Assembly: GCA_023336875.1 (NCBI GenBank)
Contig: JAMBLH010000225.1
Location: 1 to 5,001, forward strand
Direction of reading: 5' to 3'
Length of the DNA stretch: 5,001 nucleotides
Source of the DNA: Actinomycetes bacterium
Lineage (GTDB): Bacteria; Actinomycetota; Acidimicrobiia; Spongiisociales; UBA5794
This document shows, one piece after another, positions 1-5,001 of this stretch. The notes beneath the pieces were generated by a model. It did no database searches and had not been told where the DNA came from. It worked only from the letters and a program-made list of their open reading frames with translations. The stretch's first letter is position 1, and each line of letters opens with the position of its first letter. The translations under genes were made by a program, and so were the position numbers.

Positions 1-69
1 CTCGGGGTACGACTTGAGGACGGAACCGACTACTACGACGACGCATCCTTCATCGTCAGCGGCTCGTAA
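1..69 (+). CDS. C-terminal end of an unidentified protein (5' end outside window)
   Basis: Frame 1 is open from the first base to a TAA at 67-69 and encodes 22 residues ending in FIVSGS. The visible tail is acidic (DGTDYYDD) and contains no domain or motif I recognise, so no function is offered. It is called because it reads as a plausible protein end and is followed by a gene-free stretch with a small GC-rich hairpin about 30 nt after the stop. A 22-codon open stretch could arise by chance in this composition, so it could also be non-coding. The upstream sequence would settle it. Confidence 0.4.
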   Translation, partial: LGVRLEDGTDYYDDASFIVSGS

Positions 70-99
70 GCGGCCCTCGTGACACGGCAGCAGTCGGAA

Positions 100-113
100 G
101 CGGGTCCACCCGC
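100..113 (+). terminator. possible weak terminator hairpin after the first gene
   Basis: The arms GCGGGT (100-105) and ACCCGC (108-113) are exact inverse complements; physically this is a 5-bp GC stem with a TCCA loop. It starts 31 nt after the TAA at 67-69. No T-run follows on either strand, so it is not a classical intrinsic terminator and may be chance. Confidence 0.25.
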
Positions 114-188
114 ATGGCCTGCACCACACCATTGCCTACGAGTTACTGATGGAAGGTGTGCCGATTCCAGCCACGAATTCCAGTCTGT

Positions 189-229
189 GGAGTTGCGGAG
201 CAACTCCAAAGGAACGCCGCAGGCGTTCC
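189..229. repeat. tandem pair of perfect 8-bp hairpins (palindromic repeat or terminator)
   Basis: Two 19-nt units stand side by side, separated by AAA. Unit 1 has arms GGAGTTGC (189-196) and GCAACTCC (200-207) around a GGA loop. Unit 2 has arms GGAACGCC (211-218) and GGCGTTCC (222-229) around a GCA loop. Both stems are perfect, both begin GGA and end TCC, and the positions where the arms differ (4-7) are compensated on the other arm, so the fold is kept while the bases change. The pair lies about 57 nt past the vapC stop codon. On the minus strand the first hairpin met is followed by TTT, so a terminator role for the toxin-antitoxin operon is possible but the T-run is short. The alternative is a REP-like palindromic element scattered through the genome. 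The structure is directly seen; the role is inferred. Confidence 0.6.
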
Positions 230-285
230 CCATATAGCTCCCAAGCAGGTCCTCGAGATCATGTCGGGTCGGACGTGGGCCGCAC

Positions 286-666
286 CTAGCGGATGACGAC
301 GACCTCGACGTCCAGGCGGAGTTCTCCCCACACCCGATCTGCCGTGATGGCGACGCCGCCGAGATCGCTTGCTACCGCGAGACATGCCCGATCACCAAGA
401 GACAAACCGAGGTGTCGCGTCTGCGCGGCGATGCTCGCTGCGATGAGCGCCTGCCTCTCCGAGAACGGTTCGAGACCGATCCCCAGATCGGCGATCAGGT
501 CACGCACGAACTCGGGTGGACTCCCAAACCGACCGAGTGCTTCGATGACCTCCACGGTATTGACCGTCGACAGCACGGCGGCATCCAGAAACGGAAGAAC
601 GAACTCGAACCCGCGCTCCTTGCGTGCGACGGCAACGAGCGCGCTCGCATCAAGAACAGCTATCAC
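286..666 (-). CDS. vapC: VapC-like PIN-domain ribonuclease toxin
   Basis: The 126-residue protein has the size and layout of type II VapC toxins, which are Mg-dependent endoribonucleases that cut RNA (often tRNA or rRNA) and stop growth when the partner antitoxin is degraded. The PIN acidic residues are visible in order: Asp6 in VLDASAL, Glu39 in NTVEVIEAL, Asp92 in LGDRACLA and Asp110 in TADRVW, close to the C-terminus as the family expects. The start is GTG (666-664), four bases inside the end of the antitoxin gene (GTGA overlap), and a strong GGAGGT lies 9 nt upstream, so translation is probably coupled to vapB. No residue looks damaged, so the toxin should be active. The target RNA cannot be told from sequence. 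PIN-toxin identity is secure; VapC numbering within the family is not. Confidence 0.93.
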   Translation of the reverse strand: MIAVLDASALVAVARKERGFEFVLPFLDAAVLSTVNTVEVIEALGRFGSPPEFVRDLIADLGIGLEPFSERQALIAASIAAQTRHLGLSLGDRACLAVASDLGGVAITADRVWGELRLDVEVVVIR

Positions 667-911
667 TCGCGTGCTACCTCCGCTCGACGCTGGGCTATGA
701 GATCGTCAACAGCAGATTCGTCAGAGGTCGAGTACGCCGCCACCATCTCCTGCACACGGGATACAGCCCCCTCGACGGTCTCGACCGTCAGCACGCCGTC
801 CTTCAGATGAAAGAGAAGCTTGACCGGACCATCGAACCCAAGTTCCTTGCGGATGGGAGCTGGGATTACGACGCGGCCCTGATCGTTCAGATTCGCTGCG
901 TAAGTCACCAT
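663..911 (-). CDS. vapB: AbrB/SpoVT-type antitoxin (VapB-like), partner of the PIN toxin
   Basis: From the ATG at 911-909 the protein has 82 residues. Residues about 1-50 form a swapped-hairpin AbrB-like DNA-binding domain, recognisable from NDQGRVVIPAPIRKELGF and the following strand segment LKDGVLTVE. The tail (about 51-82) is charged and helical, ending DDLIAQRRAEVARE, the usual toxin-wrapping segment of this class. The family role is to neutralise the PIN toxin and to repress the operon, usually together with the toxin. The reading frame stays open upstream to 1223, but those codons run through the RHH gene in another frame and are not protein-like. An ATG at 920-918 would add MCH, yet it sits within the predicted -10 box, whereas transcription would begin at about 911-912, so the ATG at 911 as a leaderless start is preferred. 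No Shine-Dalgarno precedes either. Confidence 0.9.
   Translation of the reverse strand: MVTYAANLNDQGRVVIPAPIRKELGFDGPVKLLFHLKDGVLTVETVEGAVSRVQEMVAAYSTSDESAVDDLIAQRRAEVARE
676..681 (-). promoter_or_regulatory. strong Shine-Dalgarno of vapC, inside the end of vapB
   Basis: On the minus strand GGAGGT (681-676) lies 9 nt before the GTG at 666-664 and within the last codons of the antitoxin gene. It fixes the vapC start at the GTGA overlap. It is the only strong Shine-Dalgarno sequence I found in front of a gene in this window. Confidence 0.75.
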
Positions 912-954
912 ATGACACATGATGCGTGATATGTCACTTCCTGTCAACATGTCA
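912..954 (-). promoter_or_regulatory. vapBC promoter with TGACA-repeat operator
   Basis: On the minus strand a perfect -35 TTGACA (947-942) is followed by a 17-nt spacer and a -10 CATCAT (924-919, four of six consensus bases). Seven bases later comes the vapB ATG at 911, so the predicted transcript starts at or one base before the start codon. TGACA occurs three times in direct orientation (954-950, 946-942, 936-932), the middle copy being part of the -35, and once inverted as TGTCA (917-913). The last two make an 8-bp imperfect palindrome, TGACATAT (936-929) with ATGTGTCA (920-913), spanning the -10. This is the expected place for an autoregulatory VapB-VapC operator. The RHH stop codon (954-952) falls in the first repeat. 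Binding is inferred. Confidence 0.6.
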
Positions 955-1188
955 TTTCTCATCAAACGAGAGTCGGGACTTCTCGTCCTCGGAGGGTTCG
1001 TTTCCCGACACCGTCCAACTTTGCCTCCAATCACCGGGTGGGTCGATACCGCGCTCTTCCATCCACAGCTGGAGTGCTTCGGCAACGACAACGGACCGCG
1101 AGCGGTGCGTCGGCGATGCGACATCGACCAGCGAGACAAGTTCGGTGGGAAGTGAAACACTGATCTTTCGGAGATTCGGGTTAGCCAT
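952..1188 (-). CDS. ribbon-helix-helix (CopG/Arc-type) DNA-binding protein, possible antitoxin or regulator
   Basis: From the ATG at 1188-1186 the protein has 78 residues. Residues about 5-45 fit the ribbon-helix-helix pattern: a short strand KISVSLP, helix 1 TELVSLVDVA, a turn containing SPTHRSRS and helix 2 VVVAEALQLWMEERG. The remaining 30 or so residues are polar and acidic (GNEPSEDEKSRL), the kind of tail that binds a toxin or other partner in RHH antitoxins. It lies just upstream of vapB on the same strand, with 40 nt from its stop codon to the vapB ATG. No toxin gene of the usual RHH partner families sits beside it other than the PIN gene already paired with vapB, so it may be an orphan antitoxin or an extra regulator of vapBC. 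A GTG at 1230-1228 would add 14 residues but overlaps the predicted promoter. The fold is fairly secure; the role is open. Confidence 0.8.
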   Translation of the reverse strand: MANPNLRKISVSLPTELVSLVDVASPTHRSRSVVVAEALQLWMEERGIDPPGDWRQSWTVSGNEPSEDEKSRLSFDEK

Positions 1189-1230
1189 GGTTCGACCGTG
1201 CCACAGGGAGACACCCGAATCAAGAGACAC
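1189..1230 (-). promoter_or_regulatory. possible promoter of the RHH gene with GTGTCTC direct repeats
   Basis: On the minus strand a -35-like TTGATT (1223-1218) is followed by a 17-nt spacer and a weak -10-like CACGGT (1200-1195), ending 6 nt before the ATG at 1188. GTGTCTC occurs twice in direct orientation, at 1230-1224, abutting the -35, and at 1214-1208, in the spacer, 16 bp apart. RHH proteins commonly bind tandem repeats at their own promoter, so this is a candidate operator. The -10 match is poor, and there is no Shine-Dalgarno. Confidence 0.35.
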
Positions 1231-1268
1231 GTTTCAGGACAAGATGCCGACGATGGCTCCGCACAGCC

Positions 1269-1859
1269 TCAGGTACGTGAGCGGATAGCTCCCAAACGCT
1301 TCCTGACAGCACGAGAAGCGCGCCGCGTGATTCGAAACAACCACAGCGTCAGGGCGGCAGCGGCAACGACGAGAACGACTACAACAATGACCGTGACCAC
1401 CGGGTATGTCAGCGCCAATGCCATGAGGCCAGCAACCGACAGATCCTCGAAGATGGAGAGGGAGATGTTGGACACAGGCTCCGGCGTCGCGTTCACAGCC
1501 AGGCGAGTAGACGCCTTTGCTGCGTGAGCATTGAGCGCAAGAGCGCCAGCCACGACCGCAGCGACGACCGTTGCAACCGAGGTCGCATCGCCAGCGATCA
1601 CTGCACCTATTGCCGCAGCTCCCAGGGGTCTCACGACCGTGTTGATGGCATCCCAGGCATTGTCAACGTAGGGGATCTTGTCAGCCACGAACTCGACGGC
1701 GAAGAGGACTCCAGCAACGATCATGAGGTCGGTCCGCCCAAAGACTTCGGGAACACTGTCGGAGCCGAGGCGACTCGCGAACCCAAGGAGGAGCGTCACG
1801 AGATACAGGTTGATGCCTGATGCCCAACCGGATCCAGCGAGGATTCCAATGCTCACCAT
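1269..1859 (-). CDS. DUF4126-type integral membrane protein
   Basis: The 196-residue protein matches the DUF4126 pattern as I remember it: an N-terminal helix with ASGINLYLVTLLLG, the signature EFVADKIPYVDNAWDAINTVVRP at about 56-78, an alanine- and valine-rich hydrophobic stretch (79-110), and HAAKASTRLAVNATPEP at about 112-128. Hydrophobic segments at roughly 3-28, 44-59, 79-110 and 140-175 suggest four or more membrane helices, and the C-terminus (176-196) is strongly basic, probably facing the cytoplasm. The molecular function of the family is unknown to me. The ATG at 1859 is chosen because it opens directly into the first helix; a GTG is the second codon. No Shine-Dalgarno is present. 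A TACGCT box (1873-1868) lies 8 nt upstream. The stop is 80 nt before the RHH start, so co-transcription with the TA genes is possible but unsupported. Confidence 0.82.
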   Translation of the reverse strand: MVSIGILAGSGWASGINLYLVTLLLGFASRLGSDSVPEVFGRTDLMIVAGVLFAVEFVADKIPYVDNAWDAINTVVRPLGAAAIGAVIAGDATSVATVVAAVVAGALALNAHAAKASTRLAVNATPEPVSNISLSIFEDLSVAGLMALALTYPVVTVIVVVVLVVAAAALTLWLFRITRRASRAVRKRLGAIRSRT

Positions 1860-1904
1860 TGTCGAGGAGCGTAGCTGGAACGGTGGAAGCCGTAGTGTGA
1901 GATC
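1860..1904. promoter_or_regulatory. 45-bp divergent promoter region
   Basis: This interval must hold the 5' signals of both the membrane protein gene (minus) and the P-loop gene (plus). TAGTGT (1893-1898) lies exactly 6 nt before the plus-strand GTG at 1905, and TACGCT (1873-1868) lies 8 nt before the minus-strand ATG at 1859. Both fit TAnnnT -10 boxes placed for little or no 5' leader. No good -35 is seen for either. CGTAG is repeated at 1870-1874 and 1891-1895, 21 bp apart, overlapping both boxes. Divergent transcription is certain from gene orientation; the exact boxes are tentative. Confidence 0.4.
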
Positions 1905-2867
1905 GTGAAATCACGTATCGACACGTTGCTGCTGTTGGCTCTACCCGCATCAGGCAAGTCCGAGCTACGGAGATACCTGGCATCGGTGGATGACGAGGAC
2001 GCCGCCAGGGATTTCGGGCTTGGGCCAACCGTGCAGCTCGACGACTATCCGTACGTTCACCTGATGCGCAGGATCAACGAGGAGGTCCTTCGCCTAGGCG
2101 GACCGCCGGTCTTCTATGCCTCCAATGAAGGGCCCTTCCTCGAGGGTGGGGATTGGGCGACGCTCATCGAACTCGTCAACGAGGACTACGCAGCACTAGG
2201 GATCGCACCCACCGTTCCGGCTCAGCCGACTGCGTGTCTGCTGCAGCGTTTCGACCGAGCCCGCCGAGCAGTTGGACTCAACCCACCCTTCGACGAGCTT
2301 CCCGAGGAGGTGCTGATGGCGATCGCTGCGGAACTCGACGAAGAGATCGCTGAGTTCGACCGCGAACGGATCGCCACGCTCGCCAGCTACGAACCAGGCG
2401 TGTCAACCGTGCTGATAGAGTTCGCGAGAGGCGGGCCTGAGGGCACGGAACCTCCCCTCCCCGATCCGCACGGGTACGCGTTCTCTCTCCGCTACCTCTC
2501 CCCTGACATCCTGCGCAGAGCTGCGGCACTCTATGTGTGGGTGACGCCCGAGGAGAGTCGACGCCGCAACACTGACCGGGCGATACCTGGCCTCGAAGGG
2601 GATGCCTCGATCCTCCATCACGGTGTCCCTGAGGTCGTGATGCTCGGTGACTACGGCGTCGACGACTTCCTGTGGTTGCTCGACAGAGGAGGCGGAAACA
2701 CCATCGATGTCCAACGAGGAAACGGCGTCCTCGCCATCCCTGCCGCGGTGTTCGACAACCGAGTCGACCACACGTCATTCCTTCGGGCCGATCACTCCGA
2801 ATGGGATCCCGAGTTGGTCGAAGAACTCCATACGGCCCTGATATCTGGTTTCGGCGCACTGCACTGA
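1905..2867 (+). CDS. P-loop NTPase, kinase-like, unassigned family
   Basis: The 320-residue soluble protein starts with a hydrophobic strand leading into a Walker A loop (ALPASGKS, residues 12-19, with alanine as the first residue), which binds nucleotide phosphate. DDYPYVHLMRRI (46-57) sits where nucleoside- and zeta-toxin-like kinases have a catalytic or substrate-binding aspartate. A second hydrophobic strand with TVLIEFARGG (168-177) is followed by ALYVWVTPEESRRRN (208-222), which looks like the terminal strand plus an arginine-rich lid of small-molecule kinases. These features suggest a P-loop kinase, but the substrate cannot be told. The C-terminal third, including HHGVPEVVMLGDYGVDDF, I do not recognise. 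GTG at 1905 is the start because an in-frame TAG lies at 1893-1895 and the Walker strand follows at once. It has no strong Shine-Dalgarno. There is no obvious functional tie to its neighbours. Confidence 0.85.
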   Translation: MKSRIDTLLLLALPASGKSELRRYLASVDDEDAARDFGLGPTVQLDDYPYVHLMRRINEEVLRLGGPPVFYASNEGPFLEGGDWATLIELVNEDYAALGIAPTVPAQPTACLLQRFDRARRAVGLNPPFDELPEEVLMAIAAELDEEIAEFDRERIATLASYEPGVSTVLIEFARGGPEGTEPPLPDPHGYAFSLRYLSPDILRRAAALYVWVTPEESRRRNTDRAIPGLEGDASILHHGVPEVVMLGDYGVDDFLWLLDRGGGNTIDVQRGNGVLAIPAAVFDNRVDHTSFLRADHSEWDPELVEELHTALISGFGALH

Positions 2868-2880
2868 ACCGGTCCCAGAC

Positions 2881-5001
2881 CTACGCCGGACGGATCTCCA
2901 GAGTGTCAACCACCGTTGCTGCGAGCAGCTTGGCTGACCACGCAATCGAGATGGCGCCGCCCTCTCGATACAGGTCGAGCTGATCGTCATAGTGGGGTGA
3001 CATTGGGTTGCCTGACTGCCCTCCGGGGAGGATGAACCGGTTGGCATCCCAATTGCCGACGTCAACCGCCATCCTCATCGACGCAACGAACGGCGAGTTC
3101 GCAGTCGGGTCAAGGAACGACACGGCAGCCTGGGCGATCGTGTTTGCATCACCACCCCACGGGAAGGGACCGAGGTTGAAGACCTCGTCCATTGGCTTCT
3201 TCTCGCCGACCGGGTGCTTGAAGGTCAGTGGACGCACATCTCCCCACGCCCACTCCGCTATGTCAGGGCCGCGCAACTCCTCGAGCTGTGCTGCGGCTGC
3301 CCCAACGGCGGCAACGATCTCGGCGTCCCAGCCATCGTCGAACCAGCCATCGGGTTGGCTTCGGAGCAGTCTGGAGAGATGGCCGGTTCGCCTCGTGAAG
3401 ATGCCAGCCTCAGGAGTCAGAGCGCTCAATCCCTTGCCGAGGGCCCACTCAACGGTGTTCGGCGCCTTCGCAGATACGACGCGCCGAGCCATGTCCGCGA
3501 CAAACAGCTCGTACACGCTCGCCGCAGCGGAATCGATCGCGGCAACCCCGTCCCAGGCCTTCAACATCCTGAACGCCCTAGCAATACCCGGATCGCTGCT
3601 GTCGACGCTGAGCACCACGTCGCGCATCTCCCTCCACGGGATGGGCGTTCGGTCCATCTGCAGTTCGCCAACCGACTCAAGCGTCCAATCGGTGCGTTCA
3701 GAGAGAACCTCGTCGATCCGGGCAAGGCGATACCCATCGATATAGTCGTAGGCAAGGAAGGGCCCCTCGTCACCTTGAAGCGGCTTGGTGTTCGCCGTTG
3801 CGATGAACCCTGCCTCTGGATTGACAGCACTGGGGAGGTCATCGACTCCAATCCTGTCATCCATCCAGCCCGAGTCCTGGTCCCATCCGGCCGAAGGAAG
3901 TGTGCCGTACCCGGTCTTGCGAATCGGCGCATCGCCGACGAGTCGCCACGCAATGTCGCCGTTGTCATATCCCGACACAACGTTGAGCGGAAATCCTGGC
4001 CAGTCGCGGTACGCGTCTCGCATGTCATCAGCAGAACCCACCGTCTGGAGATCCAAGATGCCTCGTACCGGCATCGGGTCGAGCCAGACGGCTCGCATTG
4101 CGATTGCTGCTTCGTTGTCCGAAAGGGCCGGCCCGATGATGGGTCCGTGAGGAGTTTCGAGCACTTCCTCAACAACAGAATCGCCGCCCTTGACATTGAT
4201 CGTTTCATGGTGGATCGTGCAAGGAACGAAGCCATCCCCAATACGGACACTCGTCCCATCGGGACCGATCTCCTCAAGGAAGAGGTCGGTGTTGTCCGTC
4301 AGACCCGCAGTGACGCCCCACGCGCTCTGCCCGTTGAAGCCGACGGGGAATCCCGGAGCACCCAGCAACGTCGCTCCAGCAACCTGCCAGTCAGGAGTTG
4401 CGACGCGGGCGAGATACCAGTGTGATGGGTGGGAGGGGCCAAGATGTGGGTCGTTCGCAACAATGGGTCGCCCAGACGCCGTTCGGCTCCCAGCAATCGC
4501 CCAGTTGTTCGATCCGCCTCCCATGCCAGCAGTCGCGGAGAACCGTTCAAGGTCCTCGGCAAGCCTATCAATAGCTGCACCGGCAGGTAGACCCACGGGA
4601 ATGGTGGCAGGAAGCCACTCGGGATAGGTTGGATCAAGAGCCAGCATCGCCTCAGGCCCATCCTCAGTGAGAATCTTGTACCGCATAAGTTCCGAATCCC
4701 AGTTGGATGCGAGAAGGAACGGCATGAGCTTCATCAGGCCCAGCACATCAGCAGGCTCATAGGGCGTGGGCTCGCTCCTCAGAAGCACGAATTCGTGGGC
4801 AACCTTTGATGAACCTGTCGTCGCCCCCTGATACGTACCGGCTGCATAGGCCTCAAGCACGGCGACCACGTCGTCATCGAGCGCATTCATCTGGGCCACC
4901 GCCGACCGTCTGAAGCCGATCCGCCGTGAGAGACGATCGAGAGGCAGCGTGTCAGGCCCGATCAGCTCAGACAGCGTGCCACGGACGAGGCGTAGGATCG
5001 A
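2881..5001 (-). CDS. penicillin acylase-family Ntn hydrolase (peptidase family S45), 5' end outside window
   Basis: The visible 706 residues run from the window edge to a TAG at 2883-2881. Family members are made as a precursor that cuts itself before an internal serine, giving alpha and beta chains that hydrolyse amides such as beta-lactam side chains or acyl-homoserine lactones. The nucleophile is Ser164 (codon 4512-4510) in GGGSNNWAIAG. Other family blocks follow: ANDPHL (182-187), GFNGQSAWGVT (221-231), TPHGPII (283-289), Asn340 in PLNVVSGYDNG as the probable oxyanion residue, NPEAGFIATAN (394-404) and GGQSGNPMSPHYDDQ (660-674). The beta chain of 543 residues is of full family length. The GTG at 4899 is not the start: the frame is open to 5001 and those 34 codons (GTLSELIGPDTLPLDRL) are family-like alpha chain. 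Any signal peptide is off-window. The substrate is unknown. Confidence 0.93.
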   Translation of the reverse strand, partial: SILRLVRGTLSELIGPDTLPLDRLSRRIGFRRSAVAQMNALDDDVVAVLEAYAAGTYQGATTGSSKVAHEFVLLRSEPTPYEPADVLGLMKLMPFLLASNWDSELMRYKILTEDGPEAMLALDPTYPEWLPATIPVGLPAGAAIDRLAEDLERFSATAGMGGGSNNWAIAGSRTASGRPIVANDPHLGPSHPSHWYLARVATPDWQVAGATLLGAPGFPVGFNGQSAWGVTAGLTDNTDLFLEEIGPDGTSVRIGDGFVPCTIHHETINVKGGDSVVEEVLETPHGPIIGPALSDNEAAIAMRAVWLDPMPVRGILDLQTVGSADDMRDAYRDWPGFPLNVVSGYDNGDIAWRLVGDAPIRKTGYGTLPSAGWDQDSGWMDDRIGVDDLPSAVNPEAGFIATANTKPLQGDEGPFLAYDYIDGYRLARIDEVLSERTDWTLESVGELQMDRTPIPWREMRDVVLSVDSSDPGIARAFRMLKAWDGVAAIDSAAASVYELFVADMARRVVSAKAPNTVEWALGKGLSALTPEAGIFTRRTGHLSRLLRSQPDGWFDDGWDAEIVAAVGAAAAQLEELRGPDIAEWAWGDVRPLTFKHPVGEKKPMDEVFNLGPFPWGGDANTIAQAAVSFLDPTANSPFVASMRMAVDVGNWDANRFILPGGQSGNPMSPHYDDQLDLYREGGAISIAWSAKLLAATVVDTLEIRPA

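Noticed and set aside
33..233. 66-codon minus-strand open frame across the hairpin pair
   Set aside because: It is built partly from the palindromes (189-229) and has no protein-like features; the DNA structure explains it better.
912..1223. N-terminal extension of the antitoxin frame (104 extra residues)
   Set aside because: These codons overlap the RHH gene in another frame and do not look like protein; the AbrB domain begins right after the ATG at 911.
234..1295. 11-bp direct repeat ATAGCTCCCAA at 234-244 and 1285-1295, bracketing the TA genes
   Set aside because: It resembles insertion-site repeats, but one or more 11-bp matches are expected by chance within 5 kb, and one copy lies within the membrane-protein coding sequence.
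2278..2859. 193-codon open frame on the minus strand opposite the P-loop gene
   Set aside because: The translation is arginine- and glycine-rich low-complexity sequence, typical of an antisense shadow, and it lies wholly within the P-loop gene.
3214..4425. 403-codon open frame on the plus strand opposite the acylase
   Set aside because: It is antisense to a well-supported penicillin acylase gene, its translation is rich in arginine and serine with no recognisable domain, and high G+C explains the long open frame.
1..5001. CRISPR array, tRNA, rRNA, insertion sequence or replication origin
   Set aside because: I saw no regularly spaced repeats, no tRNA-like cloverleaf, no transposase and no DnaA-box cluster on either strand.

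Overview
The base composition is high (roughly 60% G+C by eye), with GTG and ATG starts and several genes that have no Shine-Dalgarno sequence but carry a TAnnnT-like box 6-8 nt before the start codon. This suggests a high-GC bacterium, most likely actinobacterial. No rRNA or species marker is present, so this is inference only.

Layout. 1-69 holds the last 22 codons of an unidentified plus-strand gene. 70-285 is non-coding and contains a weak GC hairpin and a striking pair of tandem perfect hairpins (189-229). Next, on the minus strand, reading from 1188 down to 286, is a toxin-antitoxin (TA) cluster: a ribbon-helix-helix (RHH) protein, an AbrB/SpoVT-type antitoxin (vapB-like) and a PIN-domain toxin (vapC-like). 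The last two overlap by 4 bases. A DUF4126-type membrane protein (1269-1859, minus) follows. It is divergent, across 45 bp, from a plus-strand P-loop kinase-like protein (1905-2867). That gene converges, with only 13 bp between stop codons, on a large penicillin acylase-family Ntn hydrolase (minus, 2881 to beyond 5001), whose 5' end lies outside the window.

How the genes fit together. Only the TA genes form a clear functional unit: vapC has a strong internal Shine-Dalgarno in the end of vapB and starts in a GTGA overlap. A consensus-like promoter and a cluster of TGACA repeats lie just before vapB. The membrane protein, P-loop protein and acylase show no evident pathway link to it or to each other.

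I do not see a convincing new multi-gene system. The best leads are the covarying tandem hairpins, the RHH gene placed directly upstream of a complete AbrB-PIN pair, the vapB operator/promoter that predicts a leaderless start, and the unassigned P-loop protein.
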